Shown here: piece by piece, positions 7,618 to 14,510 of the stretch
How positions within the stretch are numbered: the first letter of the stretch is position 1
How the letters are laid out: the number at the start of each line of letters is the position of its first letter
Assembly (NCBI GenBank): GCA_021205045.1
Contig: JAJPYH010000188.1
Span: 1 to 20,697 of the forward strand
Origin: Lachnospiraceae bacterium
Lineage (GTDB): Bacteria; Bacillota; Clostridia; Lachnospirales; Lachnospiraceae
DNA length: 20,697 nt
Reading direction: 5' to 3'
The notes under the pieces: model-generated
What the model was told of the DNA's origin: nothing
Seen by the model: only the letters and a program-made list of their open reading frames with translations
Databases searched by the model: none
Program-made: the position numbers and the translations under genes

Positions 7618-7992
7618 ATGGAATTGAAATTTTACATCTGTGAGCATTGCGGAAATATCATTATAAAGGTGAAAGACAAAGGTGTTCCTGTCATGTGCTG
7701 CGGTCAGAAGATGAAGGAAATCATTCCCGGCACTACGGACGCGGCAGCGGAAAAGCACGTTCCCGACTACAAGGTGGAAGGAAGCCTTGTTCAGGTAAAT
7801 GTCGGCTCGGTGGATCATCCGATGCTTCCGGAGCATTATATCGAGTGGATCGCGCTCAAGACGAAACAGGGCGTTCAGATCAGGGAACTGAAGCCGGGCG
7901 AAAAGCCGACGGCGACCTTTGCCATCAGTGAAGGGGATGAAGTGGAGGAAATTTACGCCTACTGCAATCTCCACAGCCTCTGGAAAGCTTAA
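7618..7992 (+). CDS. dfx: Desulfoferrodoxin / superoxide reductase (2Fe type)
   Basis: Cytosolic iron protein that reduces superoxide to hydrogen peroxide, typical of anaerobes. At 124 residues it has both domains. The N-terminal FeS4 centre has Cys8, Cys11, Cys27 and Cys28 (CEHC and CCGQKM). The catalytic centre has His47 in EKHVP, His67, His73, and Cys116 and His119 in YCNLHSLWK. The Glu-Lys pair before His47, important in superoxide reductases, is present. I choose the ATG at 7618 after AAGGAGGAAAG; an upstream in-frame TTG at 7600 lies before that site. It follows the ferritin pseudogene closely and is followed by a terminator. Unlike its neighbour it is intact. Confidence 0.95.
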   Translation: MELKFYICEHCGNIIIKVKDKGVPVMCCGQKMKEIIPGTTDAAAEKHVPDYKVEGSLVQVNVGSVDHPMLPEHYIEWIALKTKQGVQIRELKPGEKPTATFAISEGDEVEEIYAYCNLHSLWKA

Positions 7993-8000
7993 AGAGTATA

Positions 8001-8045
8001 AAAAAATCAGGGAGAAGCCCGGTGCTTGCTCCCTGATTTTTTATT
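8001..8045 (+). terminator. Rho-independent terminator after dfx
   Basis: AAAAAATCAGGGAG (8001-8014) pairs with CTCCCTGATTTTTT (8029-8042) around a 14-base loop, followed by ATTT. The A-rich left arm could make it work in both directions. Confidence 0.88.
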
Positions 8046-8093
8046 TGCCCCGAAAATGATATATTTGCACGAACAGCCGGATCCCGCATACCT

Positions 8094-8183
8094 GCATTGA
8101 GCAGCTTCTTTCTGCTTTTGTCTGCATTGAACAGCTTCCTTCTGTTTTTGTCCACATTGAACAGCTTCTTTCCGATTTCCTTT
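8094..8183. repeat. Intergenic minisatellite, three 30-bp units
   Basis: Units start at 8094, 8124 and 8154 and share the core CATTGA(A/G)CAGCTTC. The third copy diverges at its end. The array lies between the dfx terminator and the pyrK promoter. On the minus strand it reads as a ten-residue repeat, but I see no support for a gene there. Confidence 0.8.
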
Positions 8184-8219
8184 ATTATAGGAATGATCTC
8201 CTGAAATCATTTTTCTGCC

Positions 8220-8248
8220 TTGAGAGAGCATGGAAAAGTGTGTATAAT
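8220..8248 (+). promoter_or_regulatory. Sigma-A promoter of pyrK-pyrD
   Basis: -35 TTGAGA (8220-8225), an exact 17-base spacer and a perfect -10 TATAAT (8243-8248), about 34 bp before the pyrK ribosome site. No pyrimidine attenuator or PyrR-type hairpin is visible in the short leader. Confidence 0.85.
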
Positions 8249-8287
8249 ACGACATAACAGATCAGGAAGAAAGAATGAGGAGGACTT

Positions 8288-9244
8288 ATGTCGGAAAAGA
8301 AAAAAATAACCGCCGTTGTGCGGTCTCAGACAATGCTGTCTGAAGGCATCTATGACATGTGGCTTGTCACAGAGCTGGCCCGGGAGGCGAAGCCGGGGCA
8401 GTTTGCGGGAGTTTATCCATTGGATCGAAGCACGCTTTTGCCCAGACCCATCAGCATCTGTGAGGTCAATGAGGAGCGCACAGCCCTGCGGCTGGTGTAC
8501 CGCGTGGCCGGAGCCGGAACGGCGGAGTTTTCCTGCTGGCAGCCGGGGCAGGTGGTCAAGATGCTGGGGGTGCTGGGAAACGGATATCCGCTTGAAAGAG
8601 CGGAGGGAAAATGTGTGGCGCTTCTGGGCGGCGGAATCGGGGTACCGCCTTTATTGGAAACAGCGAAGGAGTTGGCGCAAAACAGTAGGGTCATGGCGCA
8701 AAAAGGCAAGGCTGCCAGGGCAGCAACAGCATTGCCTGAGAGCAGTGAGGAGCAGCAATCAGCCGCGAATCAGCCGGATCAAAGGGCTACAACGGTATCA
8801 CTATTGCAGGAAAGCGGTGATGAGAAATTTTCAACGGCGGATCAGCTGGATCAAAGAGCGGAAGTCCATAGCTTCCTCGGCTACCGTGATGCAAACATCT
8901 TCCTGGAGGAGGACTTCACCCGATATAGTACCCTGCATATTGCCACCGAGGACGGCAGCAGGGGAACCAGAGGAAATGTGCTGGACGCTCTGCGGGAGAG
9001 CGGACTTCATCCTGATGTGATCATGGCCTGCGGCCCCATGCCCATGTTGCGCGCCATTAAGCAATACGCAGAAAAAGAGGGTATCGAGGCATACATTTCT
9101 CTGGAGGAGCGGATGGCCTGCGGCGTGGGCGCCTGCCTGGGCTGTGTGGTGAAAACGAAGAATATCGATCATCATTCTCATGTAAATAACGCCCGGATCT
9201 GTACAGACGGGCCAGTCTTTGACGCAAAGGAGGTAGACATCTGA
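8288..9244 (+). CDS. pyrK: Dihydroorotate dehydrogenase B electron-transfer subunit PyrK
   Basis: FAD and 2Fe-2S subunit that passes electrons from dihydroorotate oxidation in PyrD to NAD+. RPISICE (53-59) is the flavin-binding motif and GGGIGVPPL (114-122) begins the nucleotide-binding part. The C-terminal cluster ligands are Cys278, Cys283, Cys286 (CGVGACLGC) and Cys305. At 318 residues it is about 55-60 longer than usual PyrK. The excess is a polar, low-complexity insert at about residues 131-192, containing two 24-residue repeats, between the GGGIG segment and the normal FLGYRD strand. The insert keeps the frame, so the enzyme is probably functional. The ATG follows GAGGAGGA (8277-8284). 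The stop overlaps the pyrD start (TGATG), which suggests coupled translation of the two subunits. Confidence 0.94.
   Translation: MSEKKKITAVVRSQTMLSEGIYDMWLVTELAREAKPGQFAGVYPLDRSTLLPRPISICEVNEERTALRLVYRVAGAGTAEFSCWQPGQVVKMLGVLGNGYPLERAEGKCVALLGGGIGVPPLLETAKELAQNSRVMAQKGKAARAATALPESSEEQQSAANQPDQRATTVSLLQESGDEKFSTADQLDQRAEVHSFLGYRDANIFLEEDFTRYSTLHIATEDGSRGTRGNVLDALRESGLHPDVIMACGPMPMLRAIKQYAEKEGIEAYISLEERMACGVGACLGCVVKTKNIDHHSHVNNARICTDGPVFDAKEVDI
8732..8875 (+). repeat. In-frame 72-bp repeat within pyrK
   Basis: Residues 149-172 and 173-196 align as two copies of a 24-residue unit (L-x-ES...S-x-A-x-Q-x-DQRA). The second copy runs into the native strand of the enzyme. Residues 143-148 may be a remnant of a third copy. 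The copies have diverged, so the duplication is not recent. Confidence 0.65.
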
Positions 9245-10146
9245 TGAATACCAGTGTTACGATCGCGGGAGTGACATTCCAAAATCCGGTGATGACCGCC
9301 TCCGGCACTTTTGGCTCCGGCATGGAATACGGAGAGTTTGTGGATCTGAACCGCCTTGGAGCGGTGGTTACCAAGGGCGTGGCAAATGTGCCCTGGCCCG
9401 GCAATCCGACTCCCAGGGTGGCGGAAACCTATGGTGGTATGCTCAATGCCATCGGGCTGCAGAATCCGGGCATCGACGTCTTTATTGAGCGGGATATTCC
9501 TTTCTTAAAAAAATACGACACAAAGATCATTGTCAATGTCTGCGGGAAAACCGTGGGGGATTACTGTGAAGTGGTGGATAAGCTGGCCGATCAGCCGGTG
9601 GACATGCTGGAGATCAATGTGTCCTGCCCTAATGTGAAGGAGGGAGCCATTGCTTTTGGTCAGAAGGCGGACGCCCTTTTCAATATCACAAGGGAGATCA
9701 AAAAGCACGCGGCGCAGCCGGTGATCATGAAGCTCAGTCCTAATGTGACGGATATCACGGAGATGGCGAAGGCGGCGGAGGCCGCCGGAGCGGACGCGCT
9801 TTCCCTGATCAATACCATCACCGGCATGAAGATCGATGTACATCGCCGACAGTTCGTGCTGGCCAATAAGACGGGCGGGCTCTCCAGTCCGGCGATTAAG
9901 CCGGTGGCGGTGCGCATGGTCTATCAGGCGGCGCAGGCGGTCAGAATTCCCATCATTGGGATGGGAGGCATTGCCACGGCGGAGGACGCACTGGAATTTA
10001 TTCTCGCGGGAGCCACGGCGGTCAGCGTGGGTGCCATGAATTTTGTTAATCCTTATACTACAATGGAAGTGATTGAGGGGATTGAGGAATATATGCGGCG
10101 TTATCAGGTAGAGGATGTCCGGGATCTGATTGGCGCGGTGAGATAA
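9244..10146 (+). CDS. pyrD: Dihydroorotate dehydrogenase (NAD+) catalytic subunit PyrD, class 1B
   Basis: FMN enzyme that oxidises dihydroorotate to orotate. The 300-residue TIM barrel shows TASGTFG near the start, TKG (43-45), the substrate-binding NAIGLQNPG (68-76), NVSCPN (125-130) with Cys128 as catalytic base, Lys163, and the FMN-phosphate loops GMGGI (239-243) and SVGAMNF. A cysteine base rather than serine, together with the coupled pyrK, places it in class 1B. The usual GGLSG reads GGLSS here, a mild change. The ATG at 9244 overlaps the pyrK stop. No clear terminator follows, so some transcripts may run on into sipL. Confidence 0.96.
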   Translation: MNTSVTIAGVTFQNPVMTASGTFGSGMEYGEFVDLNRLGAVVTKGVANVPWPGNPTPRVAETYGGMLNAIGLQNPGIDVFIERDIPFLKKYDTKIIVNVCGKTVGDYCEVVDKLADQPVDMLEINVSCPNVKEGAIAFGQKADALFNITREIKKHAAQPVIMKLSPNVTDITEMAKAAEAAGADALSLINTITGMKIDVHRRQFVLANKTGGLSSPAIKPVAVRMVYQAAQAVRIPIIGMGGIATAEDALEFILAGATAVSVGAMNFVNPYTTMEVIEGIEEYMRRYQVEDVRDLIGAVR

Positions 10147-10202
10147 AATAAAAGCTGCCCGTCCTTTCAGCAAAAAACAAAAAAGTACAAAAAGTTGACA
10201 TG

Positions 10203-10231
10203 TCATAATCCTTCCCGAACATGCATACAGT
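10203..10231 (+). promoter_or_regulatory. Sigma-E-type sporulation promoter of sipL
   Basis: TCATAAT (10203-10209), a 14-base spacer and CATACAGT (10224-10231) match the mother-cell sigma-E consensus known from Bacillus and Clostridia in both boxes and in spacing. The leader that follows is about 150 nt and holds two short palindromes (10329-10340 and 10351-10361). The nearby TTGACA at 10195-10200 has no good -10 at 17 bases. Confidence 0.7.
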
Positions 10232-10391
10232 GAATCAATGAATCTGCGTTATGTGCTGGGTGGATATCAGAGGGAGAATTTATCGTTTAAACAGGAAACG
10301 GCAAATGATTTTTGTCGTCCACTGTAATCGGGATTTCCCGCGCATATTTCCACTGTCAGTGAATCGCAAATAACGCTCAGGAGGTTATGGC

Positions 10392-11963
10392 ATGGAATTA
10401 TTATACCGAAACGTGCAGTTCGAGCAGAAAAAGTGGGAGGCGGCTCTTCAGCTGACCATCGAGGAGGATGTGAATATCCCGGAGGCGAAGGCGGACTGCA
10501 CGGAGCTTCTCTTAAAGGACGCCAGGCTCGTGATTGAGGAGGTCCGCACCGGCAGGGACCAGGTGACGGTGAAGGGCAGTATCCTGTATCAGATTTTGTA
10601 CGCGGGGGAGGAGCCGGGGCGGCTGGAATCGCTGAAAGGAAGTCTGCCTGTGGATGAGTCCCTTCACGTGGACGGCGCCATGCCGGGAGAGGTGGCAAGC
10701 GCCAGGGGGCGCATTGAGGATTTTCGGGTCAGCATGATCAATACCAGAAAAATTGCTCTCCAGTCCGTACTCTGTCTCCAGGCCTGGTACTTAAAAGCCC
10801 AGAATGAGGACTGGTGCAGTGACACTGCGGGCAGCGCGGCGCTGGAAAAGCAACAGGCTTTTGTGAATATTTCCCAGCTGATCAATCGAAAGCAGGATGT
10901 GTACCGCATCAAGGAGGAGGTGGAGCTTTCCGGAGGCTATCCGCCCATTCAGACTCTTTTGTGGCAGCAGGTTTGTCCGGGAGAGCTGGAGGCCCGTGCC
11001 ATGGAGGATCAGGTCGGTCTGAAAGGGGAGCTGAACTGTTTCTATATTTATATCGGGCAGGGGGCGGCCCAGCCCATCAAAATGCTGGAAAAGCAGGTGC
11101 CCTTTCATGGGGTGGTGGATTGCGGCGGCTGCAGTTCTGACATGACTGTCAGCTGCATTGCCTGTTTGACTCAGGCCAATACAGAGATCCGTCAGGATGA
11201 GGACGGGGAGGATCGGGTGCTTTATCTGGAGGCGGTGCTGGATCTGCAGCTTCGGATATACGAGGACAGACAGATTCCGGTGCTGAAGGACGCTTACAGT
11301 ACATCATCGGAAACGGAAATCAGGACCAGGCAGATCAGCTGCCCGGTGATCGCTCTGACCGGCGAGGGCAGGCATCGGCTCCGCCAGAACTGGCGGCTGA
11401 AGGAGGGGAGTCCGGGCATTGTTCAGATTTTGCATACCTCGGCGCAGATTTTACCGGAAAAAGAGGTCTGGAGCGACAATCATGCTCTTCTGCAGGGAAG
11501 CCTGGAATATCAGGTGCTGTATCAGACAGGGGAGGAGCAGATGCCATACGGCGTGTGCCAGTGCAGTATTCCTTATGAGATGAGTCTGGAAGGAATGCCG
11601 GGGCAGGAGCTTCCCGATCAGGACGCCATGGTGCTCTCCGAGGCCAGGGTGGAGCAGGCGTCCGCCGAGTTGAAGGACAGCGAGGAGTTGGAACTGAAGG
11701 GTGTGGCCGCGTTCAGCATTCTGGCGCTGGGGGAGCGGCCCGAGACCTGTGTGGAGGATATCGTGACAAAGCCCCTGGACACGGAGCATTACGCGTCCCT
11801 TCCCGGTATGGTACTCTGTTTTGCCCAGAAGGACACGGATCTTTTTACTTATGGAAAGCAGTACTATACCTCCGTGGAGGAAATCAAAAATCTCAATCAC
11901 CTGACGGAGGACAGAGTGCATGCCGGGGAGAAGGTGTTTCTGGTGAAGGGCAGCGGAGCGTGA
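10392..11963 (+). CDS. sipL: SipL-like SPOCS (DUF3794)/LysM spore morphogenetic protein
   Basis: The 523-residue length and layout match Clostridioides difficile SipL (about 520 residues), which binds SpoIVA on the forespore surface and is needed for coat localisation. Beta-rich SPOCS/DUF3794 repeats fill most of the protein: a first domain at about residues 1-150, with similar segments such as SCPVIALTGEGRHRLRQNW in the second half. A degenerate LysM module lies at about 470-518 (TSVEEIKNLNHLTEDRVHAGEKVFLVK). There is no signal peptide, as expected for a mother-cell cytosolic protein. AGGAGG (10379-10384) sets the ATG at 10392. The sigma-E-like promoter upstream fits the role. Family and layout are what I see; interaction with SpoIVA is inferred from SipL. 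Confidence 0.85.
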   Translation: MELLYRNVQFEQKKWEAALQLTIEEDVNIPEAKADCTELLLKDARLVIEEVRTGRDQVTVKGSILYQILYAGEEPGRLESLKGSLPVDESLHVDGAMPGEVASARGRIEDFRVSMINTRKIALQSVLCLQAWYLKAQNEDWCSDTAGSAALEKQQAFVNISQLINRKQDVYRIKEEVELSGGYPPIQTLLWQQVCPGELEARAMEDQVGLKGELNCFYIYIGQGAAQPIKMLEKQVPFHGVVDCGGCSSDMTVSCIACLTQANTEIRQDEDGEDRVLYLEAVLDLQLRIYEDRQIPVLKDAYSTSSETEIRTRQISCPVIALTGEGRHRLRQNWRLKEGSPGIVQILHTSAQILPEKEVWSDNHALLQGSLEYQVLYQTGEEQMPYGVCQCSIPYEMSLEGMPGQELPDQDAMVLSEARVEQASAELKDSEELELKGVAAFSILALGERPETCVEDIVTKPLDTEHYASLPGMVLCFAQKDTDLFTYGKQYYTSVEEIKNLNHLTEDRVHAGEKVFLVKGSGA

Positions 11964-12053
11964 GAAAACCGGCTTTTGAAGCGTGCCTGCGGAAATGGGG
12001 TATTTTTGAAGAAAAAAGGGCGTGGGGGAAATCTCTAAATTATTGTATTTACA

Positions 12054-12082
12054 TTGACAACATACCTGAAATTGTATAAAAT
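12054..12082 (+). promoter_or_regulatory. Sigma-A promoter of ispE
   Basis: -35 TTGACA (12054-12059) with -10 TAAAAT (12077-12082) at 17 bases, or TATAAA at 15 bases. It lies in the AT-rich gap after sipL and directly before the TTGTATACAA palindrome. Confidence 0.75.
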
Positions 12083-12093
12083 CAAGTACAAGA

Positions 12094-12103
12094 TTGTATA
12101 CAA
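12094..12103. promoter_or_regulatory. TTGTATACAA operator candidate (GntR/FCD type)
   Basis: A perfect 10-bp palindrome just downstream of the expected ispE transcription start. It fits the T-x-GT...AC-x-A pattern typical of GntR-family operators of the FadR/FCD branch (family knowledge). The GntR/FCD gene two positions downstream is the obvious candidate binder. A GGCTGC/GCAGCC stem (12104-12126) follows, before the ribosome site. Confidence 0.5.
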
Positions 12104-12139
12104 GGCTGCAGCTTTGGGCAGCAGCCACAGAGGAAGAAT

Positions 12140-13144
12140 ATGCAGACCTTACACAGAAAAGCTTATGCCAAGATCAACCTGGCCCTGGATGTGATTGGCC
12201 GGTTGGAGAACGGATATCATCAGGTCAGAATGATCATGCAGACGGTTGACATTTATGATGAACTGACCTTTCAGAAAGCGGAGGATGGCATCCATCTTTT
12301 CATTGATGCCGGTAGGAGCAGGGGAGATGAAACTGACGAAGCTGCTGCTGATGTGCAGAGGATTGCGGACGGCAAAGTCCCAACGGATGCTGATGCGCAG
12401 AGGATTGGGGATGGCAAAGTCTCGATGGGCGCTGATGTACAGAGGATGGCAGACGGCAAAGTTCCCGCAGATCAGAGCAATCTGATTTATAAAGCGGCAA
12501 AGCTTCTGCTGGACACTGCAGGGGTGACGGAGGGCGTATCTATTCACTTACAGAAAAATATTCCTGTGGCGGCGGGTATGGCCGGCGGCAGCACTGACGC
12601 GGCGGCCACACTGCTTGGTCTGAATGAATTATTTCAGCTCCATTATACCATTCAGGAGCTGCAGGATCTGGGCGTGAAGGTCGGTGCCGATGTGCCATAC
12701 TGTATTCAGGGAGGGACGGCCCTGGCGGAGGGCATCGGGGAGATTCTGAGCCCATTGCCTTCGCCGCCTCAGGCTGCTTTGGTGGTGGCGAAGCCGGACA
12801 TTGATGTGTCCACCGCCTTTGTGTATCGCAATCTGCATCTGGAGCAGGTCCTAAGTCACCCGGACATTGACGGAATGATCCGGGCGCTGGAGAGTCAGGA
12901 GATCAGAGGGATTGCCGGTCGGCTGGAGAATGTGCTGGAGACGGTGACCGTACCGGCGTATCCTGTGATCAGGCAAATCAAGGAGTTGATGGCGGAACGT
13001 GGGGCGCTGGGGGCTTTGATGAGCGGCAGCGGTCCTACGGTTTTCGGTATTTTTGAGCAGGAAGAGGCGGCGGCAGCGGCAGCCCGGGCTATTCTCTCAG
13101 AGGGCCTGTCCAGAGAAGTTTTCGTGACGGAGTTTGCACCGTGA
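12140..13144 (+). CDS. ispE: 4-diphosphocytidyl-2-C-methyl-D-erythritol kinase IspE
   Basis: GHMP kinase of the MEP isoprenoid pathway that phosphorylates CDP-methylerythritol. Visible motifs are AYAKINLALDV with Lys11, the ATP-binding PVAAGMAGGSTDAAATLLGL from residue 142 with Asp153, GADVPYCIQGGTALAEGIGE from 182 and the third GHMP motif MSGSGPTVFGIF (294-305). The protein has 334 residues, about 45-50 more than usual. The excess is at about residues 58-111, where three 14-residue repeats sit between the second strand and SNLIYKAAKLL. The insert keeps the frame and both ends of the fold are intact. The ATG follows AGGAAG (12131-12136). The gene has its own promoter and lies directly after sipL; a long spacer separates it from gntR. 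Confidence 0.95.
   Translation: MQTLHRKAYAKINLALDVIGRLENGYHQVRMIMQTVDIYDELTFQKAEDGIHLFIDAGRSRGDETDEAAADVQRIADGKVPTDADAQRIGDGKVSMGADVQRMADGKVPADQSNLIYKAAKLLLDTAGVTEGVSIHLQKNIPVAAGMAGGSTDAAATLLGLNELFQLHYTIQELQDLGVKVGADVPYCIQGGTALAEGIGEILSPLPSPPQAALVVAKPDIDVSTAFVYRNLHLEQVLSHPDIDGMIRALESQEIRGIAGRLENVLETVTVPAYPVIRQIKELMAERGALGALMSGSGPTVFGIFEQEEAAAAAARAILSEGLSREVFVTEFAP
12350..12475 (+). repeat. In-frame 42-bp tandem repeat within ispE, three units
   Basis: Units start at 12350, 12392 and 12434 and encode D(V/A)QR(I/M)(A/G)DGKV followed by four variable residues. Each is exactly 14 codons and shares GATGGCAAAGTC-like cores. The expansion adds about 42 charged, probably surface-exposed residues. 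Confidence 0.92.
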
Positions 13145-13366
13145 CATGGATTGACTGCATAGGAAGGAAGATAACGACAGAGAAAAGAGGGCAATGCGGA
13201 TTTGTGCCGGGCGAAAGCTTCTGACATGGATCTGCAGAGGATATAGGATTATGGCGTGATTTCGAGGCGGAAGATGCCCTGTGATTGTGATATGAAGCAT
13301 GCAGCAAAAGAAGGTCTGCGGCGCGAAATTCCGGCAGACATTGGGGAGTGACGTGGAGGAGAAGGA

Positions 13367-14050
13367 ATGCAGGATAATTTACGATTAAAAACAGATGATT
13401 ATCTGCCCCTCAGGGATGAGGTGTTCAATACCCTGCGGCAGGCGATTCTGACCGGAGAGCTGAAACCCGGAGAACGTCTGATGGAGATTCACCTGGCCAA
13501 TCGGCTGGGGGTCAGCCGTACTCCCGTCAGAGAGGCCATCCGTATGCTGGAGCTGGAGGGTCTGGTTACCATGATCCCCAGACGGGGGGCGGAAGTGGCC
13601 CAGATTACGGAGCAGAGCTTAAAGGATGTGCTGGAGGTACGCCGCTGTCTGGACGCGCTGTGTGCGGAGCTTGCCTGTGACAGGATCAGTCCGGAGCAGC
13701 TGGACAGGCTGAAAGCGGCCTGCAGTGATTTTGAGAAAGCGGTGAAGACCGGCGATGCCAGAGAGATTGCCCAGAAGGATGTAGTGCTTCACGATGTGAT
13801 ACTGGAGGCCACCGGCAATCGGCGGCTGATTCAGATGGTCAATAATCTGGCGGAGCAGATGTACCGTTACCGCTTTGAATACATCAAGGATTACACCATG
13901 CATGGAAGGCTCATTGAGGAGCATCGGGCGCTCTATGAAGCAATTCGGGATAAGGATAAGGAGACTGCCAGAAATACGGCCATGGTTCACATTGACAATC
14001 AGATGACATCCATCGCCAGGCAGTTGAACCTGGACCGGGCGCTGAAATAA
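13367..14050 (+). CDS. GntR-family transcriptional regulator, FCD subfamily
   Basis: A 227-residue DNA-binding regulator. Residues 13-80 form the winged helix, with the recognition region ANRLGVSRTPVREAIRMLELEGLV and the wing PRRGAEV. Residues from about 85 form the all-helical FCD ligand domain. The metal-ligand set Asp138, His142, His186 and His208 has the spacing known for metal-binding FCD proteins, so it may bind a metal-coordinated carboxylate. The ligand cannot be told. AGGAGAAGG (13354-13362) precedes the ATG. The 222-bp gap from ispE holds no gene. A TTGTATACAA site before ispE is a plausible target, which would make this a local regulator. Confidence 0.92.
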   Translation: MQDNLRLKTDDYLPLRDEVFNTLRQAILTGELKPGERLMEIHLANRLGVSRTPVREAIRMLELEGLVTMIPRRGAEVAQITEQSLKDVLEVRRCLDALCAELACDRISPEQLDRLKAACSDFEKAVKTGDAREIAQKDVVLHDVILEATGNRRLIQMVNNLAEQMYRYRFEYIKDYTMHGRLIEEHRALYEAIRDKDKETARNTAMVHIDNQMTSIARQLNLDRALK

Positions 14051-14203
14051 AACTTTGAATAAAAAAATCAGGAGGGACCATACTTCATAATAAGTACGGC
14101 ATCTGAAAAATGGCTGCGCCGGATAAAGCGCAGGGGAGAGCATATTTTGCGGCATTTTTCGAAGAAAGGCATTTCAGGAAACCGTACCCGGAAGGAAGGT
14201 CCC

Positions 14204-14434
14204 ATGAAACTGTTCAAAAAAATCATTTATATTCTGTCCATTGCTGCGGCCTGCTATGGCTTTTGGGGTATATGTCTGCCGGAAGCCGGTTTCCTGCGGG
14301 GCACCAGTGAAGTGATTTCCGGGGAAGAAAATCTGAGCGCCGGTGAGCTCTATCAGATGGCGCTTCGGGGAGAACTTCAGCTGGAGTACGGCAGCAGATT
14401 CCGGGAATGGATCAGTCGTATGACAGAAAGCTGA
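14204..14434 (+). CDS. Small membrane-anchored protein of unknown function
   Basis: A 76-residue protein with a basic start (MKLFKK), one hydrophobic segment at about residues 7-26 and a polar tail rich in Glu and Arg. There is no lipobox or conserved motif that I recognise. The ATG at 14204 is well placed behind GAAGGAAGG (14191-14199). The frame extends upstream to an earlier ATG at 14147, but that part is unlikely to be translated. It lies between the GntR gene and murI, and its last codons are duplicated 52 bp downstream. The N-terminal segment may be an uncleaved signal anchor. Confidence 0.6.
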   Translation: MKLFKKIIYILSIAAACYGFWGICLPEAGFLRGTSEVISGEENLSAGELYQMALRGELQLEYGSRFREWISRMTES

Positions 14435-14510
14435 TACGCCGGGAAGGAAGAGATCAGAAGGAAACAGTCATATGACGGAAAGCTGATACATTATGAAGGA
14501 AGAAATCAGA
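14413..14510. repeat. 46-bp imperfect direct repeat across the murI start
   Basis: Positions 14413-14458 (end and stop of the small membrane gene) match 14465-14510 at 38 of 46 bases, with a 52-bp period. The second copy runs through the murI start codon into codon 6. The largest difference between copies is the five bases where the murI ATG begins. Confidence 0.8.

Noticed and set aside
8094..8183. CRISPR array
   Set aside because: The three units are directly adjacent, without spacers, and no cas genes are present.
8007..8255. Minus-strand 82-codon frame with a ten-residue repeat over the minisatellite
   Set aside because: It overlaps the dfx terminator and the pyrK promoter and lacks a convincing ribosome site. 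The repeat protein is a by-product of a 30-bp period.
9505..10206. Minus-strand frame of 233 codons opposite pyrD
   Set aside because: Shadow of a well-supported gene; its His/Arg/Leu-rich composition is typical of antisense frames.
10238..10327. Small 29-codon frame in the sipL leader
   Set aside because: It has no ribosome site and no recognisable sequence; it starts only a few bases after the expected transcription start.
14110..14310. Overlapping plus-strand frame before and across the small membrane protein
   Set aside because: It lacks a suitable ribosome site, while the frame starting at 14204 has a good one and a clear membrane segment.
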